The position numbers and the translations under genes are program-made. From Sphingobacterium thalpophilum (GTDB taxonomy: Bacteria > Bacteroidota > Bacteroidia > Sphingobacteriales > Sphingobacteriaceae): a stretch of 64,000 nucleotides of DNA. The notes beneath the pieces are model-generated. The model made no database searches. It saw nothing but the letters and a program-made list of their open reading frames with translations, and had not been told where the DNA came from. The DNA lies in the NCBI RefSeq assembly GCF_901482695.1, contig NZ_LR590484.1, forward strand, positions 4,340,001 through 4,404,000, in the 5' to 3' direction. Shown piece by piece: positions 8,154 to 17,491 of this stretch (position 1 is the stretch's first letter; the number at the start of each line of letters is the position of its first letter).

Positions 8154-8891
8154 CTATTCTTTTATATCTATAGTCATGCAATTTTTACAATAATCTGTTG
8201 AGGGAGTGAAATCTACAATTGCATTAGTATTGTAAGATCCTGTATTGGAAAGTCGAACTCGCATTGGTTTTTGATTTTTACCGGGTACTGCATAAACAGC
8301 CGAAACGCTATAGCGGCCAATGGGCACTTCCAACCTTTGACTAGCAGGGACTGCTATTACTAACTTGCTACCTTTGCTTCCATCAATCAGCGGTCCTTGT
8401 GGCGTTAATGTAAGAATAACATTGGTGAAGTCGTAGAATTCGCCCGGTTCTGAACCGACAGTAACCAAACCGCCGTAAATACCCGTTGATCTACCCACCT
8501 GTTCTCCCGTTAATTTCCATGTGAAATTTCGTGTAATTTCTTTTGTAGGAAGAAAGTCTTCTGTTGACTCTGGATGAAGATCCATTCTATATTTTTTACC
8601 ATTATATTCCTTTTCAATGGAAGCGTAAGCGTACCAGGCATCATTATCCGGCCCAGCTAATTTTCGTTGATAAGTGCCGTCAGCAGAGGTTGTGACAACA
8701 TTATTTTCATTATACCAGATCACGCTAGATATAACTATTTTCGCTCCTGCTACCGGCCTTCCATCGGATGTCAGTACTTTACCTTTTACGGATCCTAGGC
8801 TCTCCTGTGGAGTGTTCACTTCAGACTTGCTGCAGCTTAATCCTATTATTGATATAAGCATTACCAACGAAATGTTCAATTTTCTTTTCAT
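8154..8891 (-). CDS. Lipoprotein with carboxypeptidase-regulatory-like domain
   Basis: 245 residues. Signal peptide with lipobox ('MLISIIGLSCSKSE'). Residues about 30-110 form a CarboxypepD_reg/CNA-B-like beta sandwich: 'GSVKGKVLTSDGRPVAGAKI' followed by 'TTSADGTYQRKL'. The remainder is beta-rich and ends with a Cys pair ('STDYCKNCMTID'). Likely a surface or periplasmic lipoprotein; ligand unknown. It stands alone, with the XRE remnant downstream and about 590 bases without a recognisable gene upstream. Confidence 0.7.
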   Translation of the reverse strand: MKRKLNISLVMLISIIGLSCSKSEVNTPQESLGSVKGKVLTSDGRPVAGAKIVISSVIWYNENNVVTTSADGTYQRKLAGPDNDAWYAYASIEKEYNGKKYRMDLHPESTEDFLPTKEITRNFTWKLTGEQVGRSTGIYGGLVTVGSEPGEFYDFTNVILTLTPQGPLIDGSKGSKLVIAVPASQRLEVPIGRYSVSAVYAVPGKNQKPMRVRLSNTGSYNTNAIVDFTPSTDYCKNCMTIDIKE

Positions 8892-9484
8892 CTTTTAAAT
8901 ATTATATTCCCTAAATAATTTATCCTGTCCTACTTTTTTAGTTTTTTCGGTATCTAAATCGAGCATGTTGCTTTAGGATACAACAAAATTCTTTGTAATA
9001 GCTCATGAAAGCTATTTTCAACGATAGATAGCGGCTTTTGGTAGACGTATGACTAAATTTTGCTTTCAAAAGTTATTAAAGAGGCTTCAATTTTCTAAGA
9101 ACGATGTTGGGCATCAATGTCCTTAATTAGAAAATCTTTACGGTTTTATCGTGTAAAAATATCCCAGAATCAAAGTTGACCCTGGGAGTCTTAAATAAAC
9201 GTTGGAAATATCCTCACGACATGTCCTCACATATGAAAATATGAAACTAGTATTACTAACTGTGGCAAATATCAGTTCTTGATAATTACAATTCCCTGTA
9301 TTTCGATAAAAGGTATATTTCTGGCGACCAACAACCATATATTTATATATTTAGATGATCTGTAGTCTTAATTCATTTGGATTATATTTTTTTGATAACT
9401 GTCGCCCAAAGTTTACGCTCTGTCGATTTGGTTAGTAGTTGATTTCCAGAATGCTCATCATTGCAGCAAAAACTATTTTAAATC
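8892..9484. other. Intergenic stretch without recognisable gene
   Basis: AT-rich, 593 bases between two divergent lipoprotein genes. The only frame of note is a 66-codon one on the minus strand at 9138-9338 with no signal, motif or plausible context. Promoters of both flanking genes must lie here, but I cannot place them with confidence. Confidence 0.5.
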
Positions 9485-10108
9485 ATGAAAATTAAAAATG
9501 TATTTGCTGCAATCATTCTGACATTAGTTGTTGTTAGCTGTGGAAAAGAAAAAGTTTCAGTGCCGAATAAGGACGAGACGCTGGTTCTCGAAACCGGTTC
9601 AAAGGCAATATGGAGGGGATTTCTGGAAACGGGTTATTTCAATGAAGGCACCATTGGATTGAAAAGTGAAAATCTTGCTATTGAAGGCGATAAAATCACA
9701 GCTGGTGAAATCAGTATTTCCGTCGAATCAATTCTAGTGACCAATGATATGCCCCAAGAAAGTAAAAATGAACTACGGAACCATTTACAGACAGTAGACT
9801 TTTTTAATTTGGCTAAATTCCCATTTGTGACTTATTCAATCAGTTCAGCAGAGAAAACCGGGAAGGTAGATGCTAGTGGAAACAATTATCTGATCAAAGG
9901 AAGTATGAAGCTACTGGGCAAGTCCTTTCCATTGGATATTCCGGCCAAAATCAATATGACCGATACCGATGTCAAAGTCATTGCGAAGTTTAAGTTTGAC
10001 CGCACAAAATGGGGGATGACATTTGCTTCACAGCCCAATCTTCCGGCAAAGGATAAGATTAAAAACGATATCGAGGTTGATCTCGAATTAAGAGCAATCC
10101 GTTTTTAG
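9485..10108 (+). CDS. YceI-family lipoprotein
   Basis: 207 residues. Lipobox in 'LTLVVVSCGKE'. The body has the YceI lipocalin-like pattern: 'GEISISVESILVTND', 'LRNHLQTVDFFNLAKFPFVT', 'GSMKLLGKSFPLDIPAKINM' and 'VIAKFKFDRTKWGM'. YceI proteins bind isoprenoid-like lipids and are induced by various stresses; the ligand here is unknown. A strong terminator follows at 10162-10192, so it is transcribed separately from the SusC gene downstream. Confidence 0.88.
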   Translation: MKIKNVFAAIILTLVVVSCGKEKVSVPNKDETLVLETGSKAIWRGFLETGYFNEGTIGLKSENLAIEGDKITAGEISISVESILVTNDMPQESKNELRNHLQTVDFFNLAKFPFVTYSISSAEKTGKVDASGNNYLIKGSMKLLGKSFPLDIPAKINMTDTDVKVIAKFKFDRTKWGMTFASQPNLPAKDKIKNDIEVDLELRAIRF

Positions 10109-10161
10109 GGGAATCCTTTGACAAGCAAGCGCTCTCCGCTTGAGAATCCTAGGTATGATCT

Positions 10162-10192
10162 TAAGCCGATATTACAGATCGGCTTATTTTTT
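10162..10192 (+). terminator. Rho-independent terminator after YceI gene
   Basis: TAAGCCGAT, 7-base loop, ATCGGCTTA, then six T. Nine-pair perfect stem. Confidence 0.85.
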
Positions 10193-10212
10193 CCATTAAC
10201 ATATTAACCATC

Positions 10213-13200
10213 ATGAAAGAAAAAATTATTTATTGTTGTGTCTGTTCATTTACAGCATTGTTCAGTATGTCAGTCAAAGCTCAAGTGATACAGGTTTCCG
10301 GACGGGTTACTTCAATTACCAACGGGGCACCAATTTCAGGGGTCACGATATCAATTCTAGGTTCGAAAGCCGTTTCCCAAACAGATGGGAATGGCCAATT
10401 TATCATCCGATCGCCTGTAAATGGTACTTTGCATTTTACGGCTATCGGCTTTCTTTCAAAAGATATTGCACTGAACGGCAATCAATCGTTAGAAGTGAAA
10501 CTTCAGGAAAGGAGCCAGGAACTTGAGGAAGTTGTTATTGTGGCTTATGGAAAATCCTCCAGATCTGAACTAACTGGATCGGTTGCTACCATAGGGACCG
10601 GGGATCTTCAAAAGCGTACCGTCTCAAACATTACCAATGCTCTTGCAGGAATGGCGCCGGGAGTTTCAGTGAGTTCGGGAAACGGCCAGCCCGGGAGCAG
10701 CGCATCAATCCGCCTGCGGGGCATAGGATCTCTCAGTGCTTCAAGTGAACCGCTACTGGTCGTCGATGGGGCCGCCTTTGACGGTTCAATCGGTGATATT
10801 AACGTCGACGATATCGAAAGTGTGTCTGTATTAAAGGATGCCACGTCGGCTGCCCTATATGGATCACGAGCGGGTAATGGGGTTATTATCATAACCACCA
10901 AAAAGGGCAAAGGAGCTTTGAAACTTGAAGCGGGGGTCAAACAGGGTTTTAGCCAGCGGGGAATCAAAGAATATGACCGTGTAGGACTGTATGACTATTA
11001 TCCCGTTGTTTTTCAGGCGATGAAGAACTCCAAAATGTTCCCGAACTCAGGAACAGGCCTTTCGGAGCAGGAGGCTGCCCAATATGCCGTGGACAATGTT
11101 TTTAAAAGCTTGTTTTACAATCCTTTCAATGTACCCGATAATCAGATAGTCGATATCAGCGGAAAAGTGAACCCCAATGCAGGATTGAAATATGATGATT
11201 TTGACTGGTATAAAGCTATCCAGCGAACCGGTAAACGTAAAGAAGCGAATATTAGTCTTTCAGGAAGCAACGAAAAGACAAACTATTTCAGTTCGCTTGG
11301 ATATCTCGATGAAGAAGGCTATCTCTTGAATTCTGATTTTCGGCGCTTCAGTGGACGGATGAGTATTGATTCAAAGGTAAAGAACTGGCTCCATCTGGGC
11401 GTCAACATGTATGGTACAGGATCGGTGGGGAAATTGGCATTGGACGCAGGAAGCAGTTCGGGCAATGCAAATGCAATTGCCAATCCTTTTAATTTTATCA
11501 GGGGAATAGGGCCGATTTATCCGATACATGCTTTTGATCCTGTCACAGGTGAGCCGATTATCGATTCCAAAACGGGCAAGCAATATTATGACTATGGTCT
11601 CCATCCCGGTGCGATAAACAGGCCCAACGCGGCGAGCCCCGGAAGAAATGTGATCTATGAAACCATGCTGAACCATCGTGACAACACAAGATTTTTATTG
11701 GGCGGGAGAGCGTATGCCGATATAACATTTCTAAAGTATTTTACTTTTACTCCCTCGGTAAGTGTGGATATCTCCAACCGTAATTTTGATTATACGTACA
11801 ACAATATCGTTGGGGACGGCGTATCTTATACTGGATTGAGCTCAGCGACTAATTCTATGATTAGGTCCTATACCTTTAATCAGATACTTTCTTACAAAAG
11901 GAGTTTTGGAGCCCATAATCTTTCGCTTCTGGCTGGGCATGAGAATTATGACTATCGCTATAAGGACAGAAATGCCATCAAGACCGGTCAAATTGTCGAA
12001 GGTATTCCTGAGCTGATAAACTATGTGTCAAATTATTTTATCGATGGACGTATAAATAGTAACCGGCTGGAGTCTTACTTCGCAAAAGCATCTTATAACT
12101 ATCATGACCGCTATTTTATAGATGCATCGGTGAGACGGGACGGTTCTTCGATTTTTAATCCCGAACATCGTTGGGGAACATTTTTTTCAGTTGGGGGAGC
12201 CTGGATGATTTCGAAAGAACAATTTATTGCCGGTCATGATTGGATCAATGAGCTAAAACTTAGAACCTCCTATGGGCAGGTGGGGAACAATAGATTGCTT
12301 GACAAGAGTGGCAACCAGATATTCTTTGGGCACCAGGGCCTATATAATTTAGGCTTTAGCAACGGTTCTTTTCCAGGTACCCTGCTCTACAGTTTACCTA
12401 ATCCGGATCTTACCTGGGAAATTTCTAATTCGTTCAATATCGGGGTAGATTTTGCCCTCTTCTCCAATAGAGTGCGGGGAGCTCTTGAATATTATCGCCG
12501 TGGATCGGACCAGCTTTTAATGTCTGTGCCCCGCCCGTTGTCTTCAGCAGTAAGTTTTGAGTATCGGAATGTGGGTTCTATGTACAATCGCGGCTGGGAA
12601 CTTTCACTTGCAGCTGATATTGTAAAAAGCAAGGATTTTAGATGGACGCTAACCAATAATCTGTCGACTTTCAAAAATGAAATCACAAAGATGCCAAGAG
12701 AAACGCCCGTGATCACCTCAGGAAGTAAAAGATGGCAGGTGGGTAAGGATTTTTATGCTTTTTGGTTAAGGCAATATGCAGGTGTGGATCCTACAGATGG
12801 AGCTGCCCTATATCTACCAGCCGAAGGAACAACCGAGGACGCCATACGCACCGTCGATGGACAAAAATATGTGACGAATTCAAATTTAGCCATGTTCAAT
12901 TACTCAGGTAGCGCAATACCTAAATGGTCAGGCTCCGTGCAGAACGATTTTGAATATAGGGGAGTGGGGCTGTCGTTTCTAATGACCTATCAATTGGGAG
13001 GAAAGGTGTATGATAGCCAATATGCAGCACTCATGAATACAAGTTCTTACGGAAAATCTTATCATGCCGACGCACTTGATGCATGGACAACGACAAACAA
13101 AGGGAGTCGTATACCAAGGCTTGATCAGGGGAATAGTGCGAATATTAATGCCGCTTCGACGCGATGGCTCATAGATGCATCTTACCTGAGTATCAGGAAT

Positions 13201-13401
13201 GTCAATCTTTATTATCGTCTCCCTGGCCGGTGGTTAGACAAGGTCGGTCTGGATGCTGCTAGGATAACAGCAAGCGGTGAAAACCTGCAGTTGTTCTCCA
13301 AACGTCAGGGACTTAATCCGACAGAGCAGTTTGATGGTACCAATTCAACAACTTACCTGCCTACAAGGATCTGGTCATTGGGATTAAATGCATCATTTTA
13401 A
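10213..13401 (+). CDS. SusC/RagA-family TonB-dependent outer-membrane receptor
   Basis: 1062 residues. Signal peptide ending 'VKAQ', a CarboxypepD_reg-like domain at about 25-100 ('VSGRVTSITNGAPISGVTIS'), a plug domain with 'LEEVVIVAYGKSSRSELTGS', 'SASIRLRGIGSLSASSEPLL' and 'SVSVLKDATSAALYGSRAGN', then a large beta-barrel ending in the typical aromatic terminus 'WSLGLNASF'. It imports an unknown substrate as a complex with the SusD protein encoded 11 bases downstream. Unlike the second SusC (30617) it has no STN domain, so it is not expected to signal to an anti-sigma factor. No glycosidase or peptidase lies nearby to hint at the substrate. Confidence 0.93.
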   Translation: MKEKIIYCCVCSFTALFSMSVKAQVIQVSGRVTSITNGAPISGVTISILGSKAVSQTDGNGQFIIRSPVNGTLHFTAIGFLSKDIALNGNQSLEVKLQERSQELEEVVIVAYGKSSRSELTGSVATIGTGDLQKRTVSNITNALAGMAPGVSVSSGNGQPGSSASIRLRGIGSLSASSEPLLVVDGAAFDGSIGDINVDDIESVSVLKDATSAALYGSRAGNGVIIITTKKGKGALKLEAGVKQGFSQRGIKEYDRVGLYDYYPVVFQAMKNSKMFPNSGTGLSEQEAAQYAVDNVFKSLFYNPFNVPDNQIVDISGKVNPNAGLKYDDFDWYKAIQRTGKRKEANISLSGSNEKTNYFSSLGYLDEEGYLLNSDFRRFSGRMSIDSKVKNWLHLGVNMYGTGSVGKLALDAGSSSGNANAIANPFNFIRGIGPIYPIHAFDPVTGEPIIDSKTGKQYYDYGLHPGAINRPNAASPGRNVIYETMLNHRDNTRFLLGGRAYADITFLKYFTFTPSVSVDISNRNFDYTYNNIVGDGVSYTGLSSATNSMIRSYTFNQILSYKRSFGAHNLSLLAGHENYDYRYKDRNAIKTGQIVEGIPELINYVSNYFIDGRINSNRLESYFAKASYNYHDRYFIDASVRRDGSSIFNPEHRWGTFFSVGGAWMISKEQFIAGHDWINELKLRTSYGQVGNNRLLDKSGNQIFFGHQGLYNLGFSNGSFPGTLLYSLPNPDLTWEISNSFNIGVDFALFSNRVRGALEYYRRGSDQLLMSVPRPLSSAVSFEYRNVGSMYNRGWELSLAADIVKSKDFRWTLTNNLSTFKNEITKMPRETPVITSGSKRWQVGKDFYAFWLRQYAGVDPTDGAALYLPAEGTTEDAIRTVDGQKYVTNSNLAMFNYSGSAIPKWSGSVQNDFEYRGVGLSFLMTYQLGGKVYDSQYAALMNTSSYGKSYHADALDAWTTTNKGSRIPRLDQGNSANINAASTRWLIDASYLSIRNVNLYYRLPGRWLDKVGLDAARITASGENLQLFSKRQGLNPTEQFDGTNSTTYLPTRIWSLGLNASF

Positions 13402-13412
13402 AAAGTACACTT

Positions 13413-14918
13413 ATGAAAAAGATAACACGATTTGTTTTTGTTGCCAATCTGGTCGTTTTTTTGGTTGGTTGCAGTAAAGATTATCTGAATACTTTGCCTA
13501 CAGACAGAGTTTCTGCCGATGAGATATTCAGTTCCCTAGGGAATGCGACGACAGCTGTGAATGGCATTTATCGCTTTATGTTCGAAAGAACAACTCTTGT
13601 AGCCGGCAATACCCAAAATAAACCCGGAGTAGGGGGCATCATGCTGGCCATGGACTTTATGGGGGAGGATCTTGGGATCGGTGCTTCCACTTGGTACACC
13701 GCCACAGGTGAAGGGAACTGGGTTGGCCACCGCAATGAAAGCCATGAACTGATGGAATATGATTACCGCACTTTCTATAAAATTATTGGCGATGCAAACT
13801 TTATTCTGGACAATGTAGGCAAAGTAAATGCGAATGAAGAAGAGCGAAATGTATTACGGTCGCAGGCGCTTACTTTACGTGCCTATGCATATAGCTTTTT
13901 AGTACAATTGTACGGTAAAAGATATGATTCATCTGCTAGTCCCAATAACCAGCTTGGCGTACCTCTTGTTTTAAAGTCCAGTGACGTTGCTTTACCCAGG
14001 GCAACTGTTGAAGAAGTATATGCCGCGATCGTGAAAGATCTTGACGATGCAATAGCTTTAAAGGTTTCGGACCGGAAGAATAAATCCCAGGTAAATTTGG
14101 ACGTCGCTATTGGACTTCGTGCAAGAGTTGCATTAACTATGCAGGATTATGAGAATGCAATCTTATATGCAAAAAAACTAATAGACCTACCTGATTATAA
14201 ACTTATGACGGCATCTGAATACCTCAAAGGATTTAATGATGCCAATGCACTGAGTGAATTTATCTGGGCTTCGATGCCAACTGCCGACCAGGATGCTGTA
14301 TTTGCGTCCTATTTCTCACAGATTGCTTATAATGCAAATACAACCTTTATGCGGGGAAACCCAAAACGGATTAATGCTAAGCTCTATGATAAAATTTCTG
14401 CTACCGATGTTCGTAAAAGTATCTGGGAGCCCAATCCCACAGCAGCAAATTTTCCGCTTCCAACGCCAAGTTTTACAAGGCAGCCTTATATGTCCCGTAA
14501 ATTCTCCATTAAAGCTGCTGGTGGTACATTGGGTGATGTACCTTTGATGCGGCTTTCGGAAATGTACCTCATTGCAGCTGAAGCTTATATTGAACGGGAT
14601 CAGGACAAGCTTGCACAGGATATCCTCTTTGAATTTATGAAGGTCAGGGATCCTGAAGCAATCCGTTCAACTAAAAGGGGCGATGCCTTAAAAGAGGAAA
14701 TTTGGATTCAGCGGCGCATAGAATTATGGGGAGAAGGCTTCCGGTTCCTCGATCTTAAACGGTTGAACCAGCCACTCAACCGTACAGTTGTGCCCAACTA
14801 TGTGAGTGGCTCCGTAAATGGTCTTATGGAAGTGCCTGCTGGTGATAAACGGTGGGAATTTCTCTTCCCGCGTGCAGAGCTGGATGCCAATCCCAATCTC
14901 GTCCAAAATGACAGATAG
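13413..14918 (+). CDS. SusD/RagB-family nutrient-binding lipoprotein
   Basis: 501 residues. Lipobox ('FLVGCSKDYLN'), then the SusD opening 'LNTLPTDRVSADEIFSS' and the TPR-type helices around 'LRSQALTLRAYAYSFLVQLYG'. The C-terminal part has 'RRIELWGEGFRFLDLKRL' and 'EFLFPRAELDANPNL', both hallmarks of the family. It caps the SusC barrel at 10213-13401 and binds substrate at the cell surface. A terminator follows at 14951. Confidence 0.93.
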   Translation: MKKITRFVFVANLVVFLVGCSKDYLNTLPTDRVSADEIFSSLGNATTAVNGIYRFMFERTTLVAGNTQNKPGVGGIMLAMDFMGEDLGIGASTWYTATGEGNWVGHRNESHELMEYDYRTFYKIIGDANFILDNVGKVNANEEERNVLRSQALTLRAYAYSFLVQLYGKRYDSSASPNNQLGVPLVLKSSDVALPRATVEEVYAAIVKDLDDAIALKVSDRKNKSQVNLDVAIGLRARVALTMQDYENAILYAKKLIDLPDYKLMTASEYLKGFNDANALSEFIWASMPTADQDAVFASYFSQIAYNANTTFMRGNPKRINAKLYDKISATDVRKSIWEPNPTAANFPLPTPSFTRQPYMSRKFSIKAAGGTLGDVPLMRLSEMYLIAAEAYIERDQDKLAQDILFEFMKVRDPEAIRSTKRGDALKEEIWIQRRIELWGEGFRFLDLKRLNQPLNRTVVPNYVSGSVNGLMEVPAGDKRWEFLFPRAELDANPNLVQNDR

Positions 14919-14950
14919 GTTATAGCTAATATGCGAACTTCGGCAGTTTA

Positions 14951-14993
14951 GGGGCATCAGAAGGACTTAGGATTCCTTTTGATGCCCTCTTTT
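14951..14993 (+). terminator. Rho-independent terminator after SusD gene
   Basis: GGGGCATCAGAAGG pairs with CCTTTTGATGCCC (one mismatch) and is followed by CTCTTTTC. Ends the susCD transcript. Confidence 0.75.
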
Positions 14994-15160
14994 CATAGGT
15001 TTAGAGAATATCCTGTCGACGATGGAATGGCAGAAATTCGGTTTATTTCTTTTGACTGGAAACTAAGTGCTTCTGTCGATAGAAGATCGCTGTCGGTCTG
15101 TTGTTATTTAACTGGGTAAGATTTTGAAATAGCTTTGTCCTATAACAAAAAGGAGCAATT

Positions 15161-15970
15161 ATGAAAAAATTATTGTGTGTATGCCTGGTATCATTATCTC
15201 TGCTGTTTTCAAATCGTCTGTATGCGAAGCCAGATTCTTCTATTGCGGGCAGCGAGCGGATTTTTGCTGAAACTGCGCGACTACAGGGAATTAAGTCAGC
15301 CTTTCAGAAATACATGTCCCCAAAGGGGTACATCGTTGTTGGAAATACCATCACAAATGCCTTATCTTATTACGAACGCATTCCAAATGATACGACTGAC
15401 CTCTTATGGTGGCGGCCAGTAATGGCTTTTATTAACAAAGAGAATGATTTTGGGTTCGCAACAGGTCCGTTCCGCTATTTCAGGAAAAAAAACGGGGTTG
15501 CAACTGGCTCCGGTTATACATTCTCTATTTGGGAGAAGAACAGCGATGGATTATTCAAGATTTTGTTTGATGGCGGGGTGAATTCAGGCCATATTCCTGA
15601 CAGTGTGATCGCCAGCGCTGGAGATCACACTGTCAGCGAATTCAATTTCGGATCTGAATCTATATTAACAGTAGAAAACCCGCCTTCAATTGAGCACTTT
15701 TCGGAAGATCGGATACATAGGCGAGCCATATTTTTAAGGCCGAATAGCAGTGGTATTTTGAGTTATCAACAGGCAAAAGCGGCCCCAAAATTGTTTAAAA
15801 CGGTAATAGGAGAAGGTTTTGACCGGATGAGAAAAACCTATTATAGGTTTGGCAACTTGAGCAAAGATAGGCAAAGTACCCAAGATAGAAAGTACTGTGG
15901 ATATTTCGCTCAAGTTTGGTCGCTAGATAGAAGTGGCTGGATGCTGCTGGCAGATGTTATGCAATTTTAG
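15161..15970 (+). CDS. Secreted NTF2/SnoaL-like hypothetical protein
   Basis: 269 residues with a signal peptide ending 'RLYAK'. The body looks like an NTF2/DUF4440-type fold: 'ETARLQGIKSAFQKYMSP', 'DFGFATGPFRYFRK', 'TFSIWEKNSDGLFKILFDGG'; the second half seems to repeat the pattern less clearly ('YCGYFAQVWSLDRSGWMLL'). Typical small-molecule-binding fold, substrate unknown. A degenerate TGTCGA motif lies about 85 bases upstream (15073), similar to those near the LytTR pair. Confidence 0.6.
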   Translation: MKKLLCVCLVSLSLLFSNRLYAKPDSSIAGSERIFAETARLQGIKSAFQKYMSPKGYIVVGNTITNALSYYERIPNDTTDLLWWRPVMAFINKENDFGFATGPFRYFRKKNGVATGSGYTFSIWEKNSDGLFKILFDGGVNSGHIPDSVIASAGDHTVSEFNFGSESILTVENPPSIEHFSEDRIHRRAIFLRPNSSGILSYQQAKAAPKLFKTVIGEGFDRMRKTYYRFGNLSKDRQSTQDRKYCGYFAQVWSLDRSGWMLLADVMQF

Positions 15971-16049
15971 TTGTATATTAAAATAGCTTATTTACTGTTT
16001 TATCTGCCCTGACCTTTGAAGATTTTAGTGACATGTTGCAAAGCAACGA

Positions 16050-16169
16050 TTATGGAGAACGTTGTATTTGGCCTGGATATTATTTCACATGGTCGAGGAT
16101 GAGATCTACCATAGGGGACAGATCAGCGTACTGCTAAAATTATTACGAGAAAGTGAAGCGGTTAGTTGA
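16050..16169 (+). pseudogene. C-terminal remnant of a DinB-family gene
   Basis: The frame from 16089 reads 'MVEDEIYHRGQISVLLKLLR', which is the C-terminal helix of DinB/YfiT-type proteins with its metal-ligand His-His/His-Arg region. Just upstream in another frame 'ENVVFGLDIIS' would continue it, one base out of register. Everything N-terminal is missing, so this is a decayed fragment. Confidence 0.5.
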
Positions 16170-16200
16170 CAGAAGGCCGTTGATCAAGGGAAATATTTCT

Positions 16201-16240
16201 CAGGTGACCGGCCATATGTAAGGACTTGGCCGGTCACCTG
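16201..16240. terminator. Strong hairpin between convergent genes
   Basis: CAGGTGACCGGCC, 14-base loop, GGCCGGTCACCTG: 13 perfect pairs, six bases from the stop of the serine hydrolase gene. There is no T tract on either side, so it may act as a transcript-end stabiliser rather than a classical terminator. Confidence 0.55.
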
Positions 16241-16245
16241 TGTAC

Positions 16246-17346
16246 TTACCTTGAAGGGGGGACTTCCATTTTTAATCCGGGAATGAAAAATGATGCGACA
16301 GATTTTGCGAGATAGGGGTAGAATCCCCGTTGATTTGTCAGGATGATCACTGTTATTCCCTCCTTCTCAAAATAACATACATCCGCCAGCGCAGGGCCAC
16401 CACTATGGCCGACGACCGGATGTCCATCATAATTGTAGACCATTGTCCCGAGCCCAAATGTTCCCATTTTTGATTTTAACGGTTGTGCCGAAAAGATAAG
16501 TTTCGCGTATTTTATTTCAATAAATGAAGTATCATGCAGTGCTCGTTGAAGTGTAATCATATCATCCAGTGAAGTGTAGATGCCACCGGCGGCATATCCT
16601 GTGGAGACAAATGGAAAAATTCCTTCGATATACCGTTCGGGATCACTGGCAGCATGATAAATAGTCGCTTTTTGGGGGATTATTTCTGAAAATAGAACGT
16701 GCCCTCCACGCCAATAGTCCACAAATGTATGGCCCATTCCTAAAGGAGTTGTAATATACTCTTTAAGGACTTCGAAATACGGTTTTCCCATTTTATTTTC
16801 GATCACATATTGTAAGATCCAATAGTCGCTACTTACGTAATTCTCTGAATCTCCGGGTGCAAATTGAAATGGCTGTTTTTTTGCGATTTCGAAAGCTTCT
16901 TTGCCATCCTTAGCCTCACCAAAGTTTCCGATCTGAATTCCTGATTGATGTGTTGCAAGCTGGAGAAGTGTAATATTTTTCCAATTGTCAGGGATGCTGT
17001 CTATAAGATTTTCAAGTTTCGATTCTGGAGAAAATATACCTTTGCTGAATAGGCGGGCCAATAGCGCGCCGGTATAGATCTTCGATACCGACGCAAGCTG
17101 AAATGCGGTTTTGGTTGATACTGGCTGATTCCAGGAAAGGTCAGCCATCCCCAGCGTTCCTTTCATAGCTATTTTGTTATCCTCCAATATAGCATAGGCA
17201 AGGCCGGGAATACGCTCTTTTACCATGGCTTGCGTGAGAAAATGCTCAACCCTTTGTTTACGAGATTGGGCATATGTATCTTGTAGTAAGACAAGGTTTA
17301 CTCCAAGGACAACCAGAAGGATGGTGCAATAGTGCAGGTTTTTCAT
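16246..17346 (-). CDS. Beta-lactamase-fold serine hydrolase (class C/PBP4*-like)
   Basis: 366 residues with a signal peptide ending 'DTYAQ'. The catalytic SxxK motif is 'FQLASVSKIY' near residue 85; 'YVSSDYWILQYVIE' is in the place of the second (YxN-type) motif, and 'VGHSGG' near the C-terminus is the HxG motif in place of KTG. This set is usual for the beta-lactamase-related esterase/peptidase family rather than for true AmpC. It acts in the periplasm or at the surface; substrate not deducible. A TTTGTCGACAGA motif sits 130 bases upstream. Confidence 0.85.
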   Translation of the reverse strand: MKNLHYCTILLVVLGVNLVLLQDTYAQSRKQRVEHFLTQAMVKERIPGLAYAILEDNKIAMKGTLGMADLSWNQPVSTKTAFQLASVSKIYTGALLARLFSKGIFSPESKLENLIDSIPDNWKNITLLQLATHQSGIQIGNFGEAKDGKEAFEIAKKQPFQFAPGDSENYVSSDYWILQYVIENKMGKPYFEVLKEYITTPLGMGHTFVDYWRGGHVLFSEIIPQKATIYHAASDPERYIEGIFPFVSTGYAAGGIYTSLDDMITLQRALHDTSFIEIKYAKLIFSAQPLKSKMGTFGLGTMVYNYDGHPVVGHSGGPALADVCYFEKEGITVIILTNQRGFYPYLAKSVASFFIPGLKMEVPPSR

Positions 17347-17476
17347 TGTAATTTTTATGTTTTAGCATATTGGTTTTGAATTTTCAACATGTCTCTCATG
17401 TTAAAAGCAGAAATATGCTGCCTAAGTTCTATTTTTCTTTTTATAAGTTACCTATTTTGTAGATATAACGTGAGTT

Positions 17477-17488
17477 TTTGTCGACAGA
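17477..17488. promoter_or_regulatory. TGTCGACA motif (copy 1)
   Basis: TTTGTCGACAGA, in the gap upstream of the serine hydrolase gene. An identical 12-mer is at 21039-21050. Confidence 0.35.
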
Positions 17489-17491
17489 TAA

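Noticed and set aside
9138..9338. 66-codon frame on the minus strand
   Set aside because: No signal, motif or context; likely chance in AT-rich DNA.
16201..16240. Classical terminator at the strong hairpin
   Set aside because: No T tract on either strand; kept only as a hairpin.
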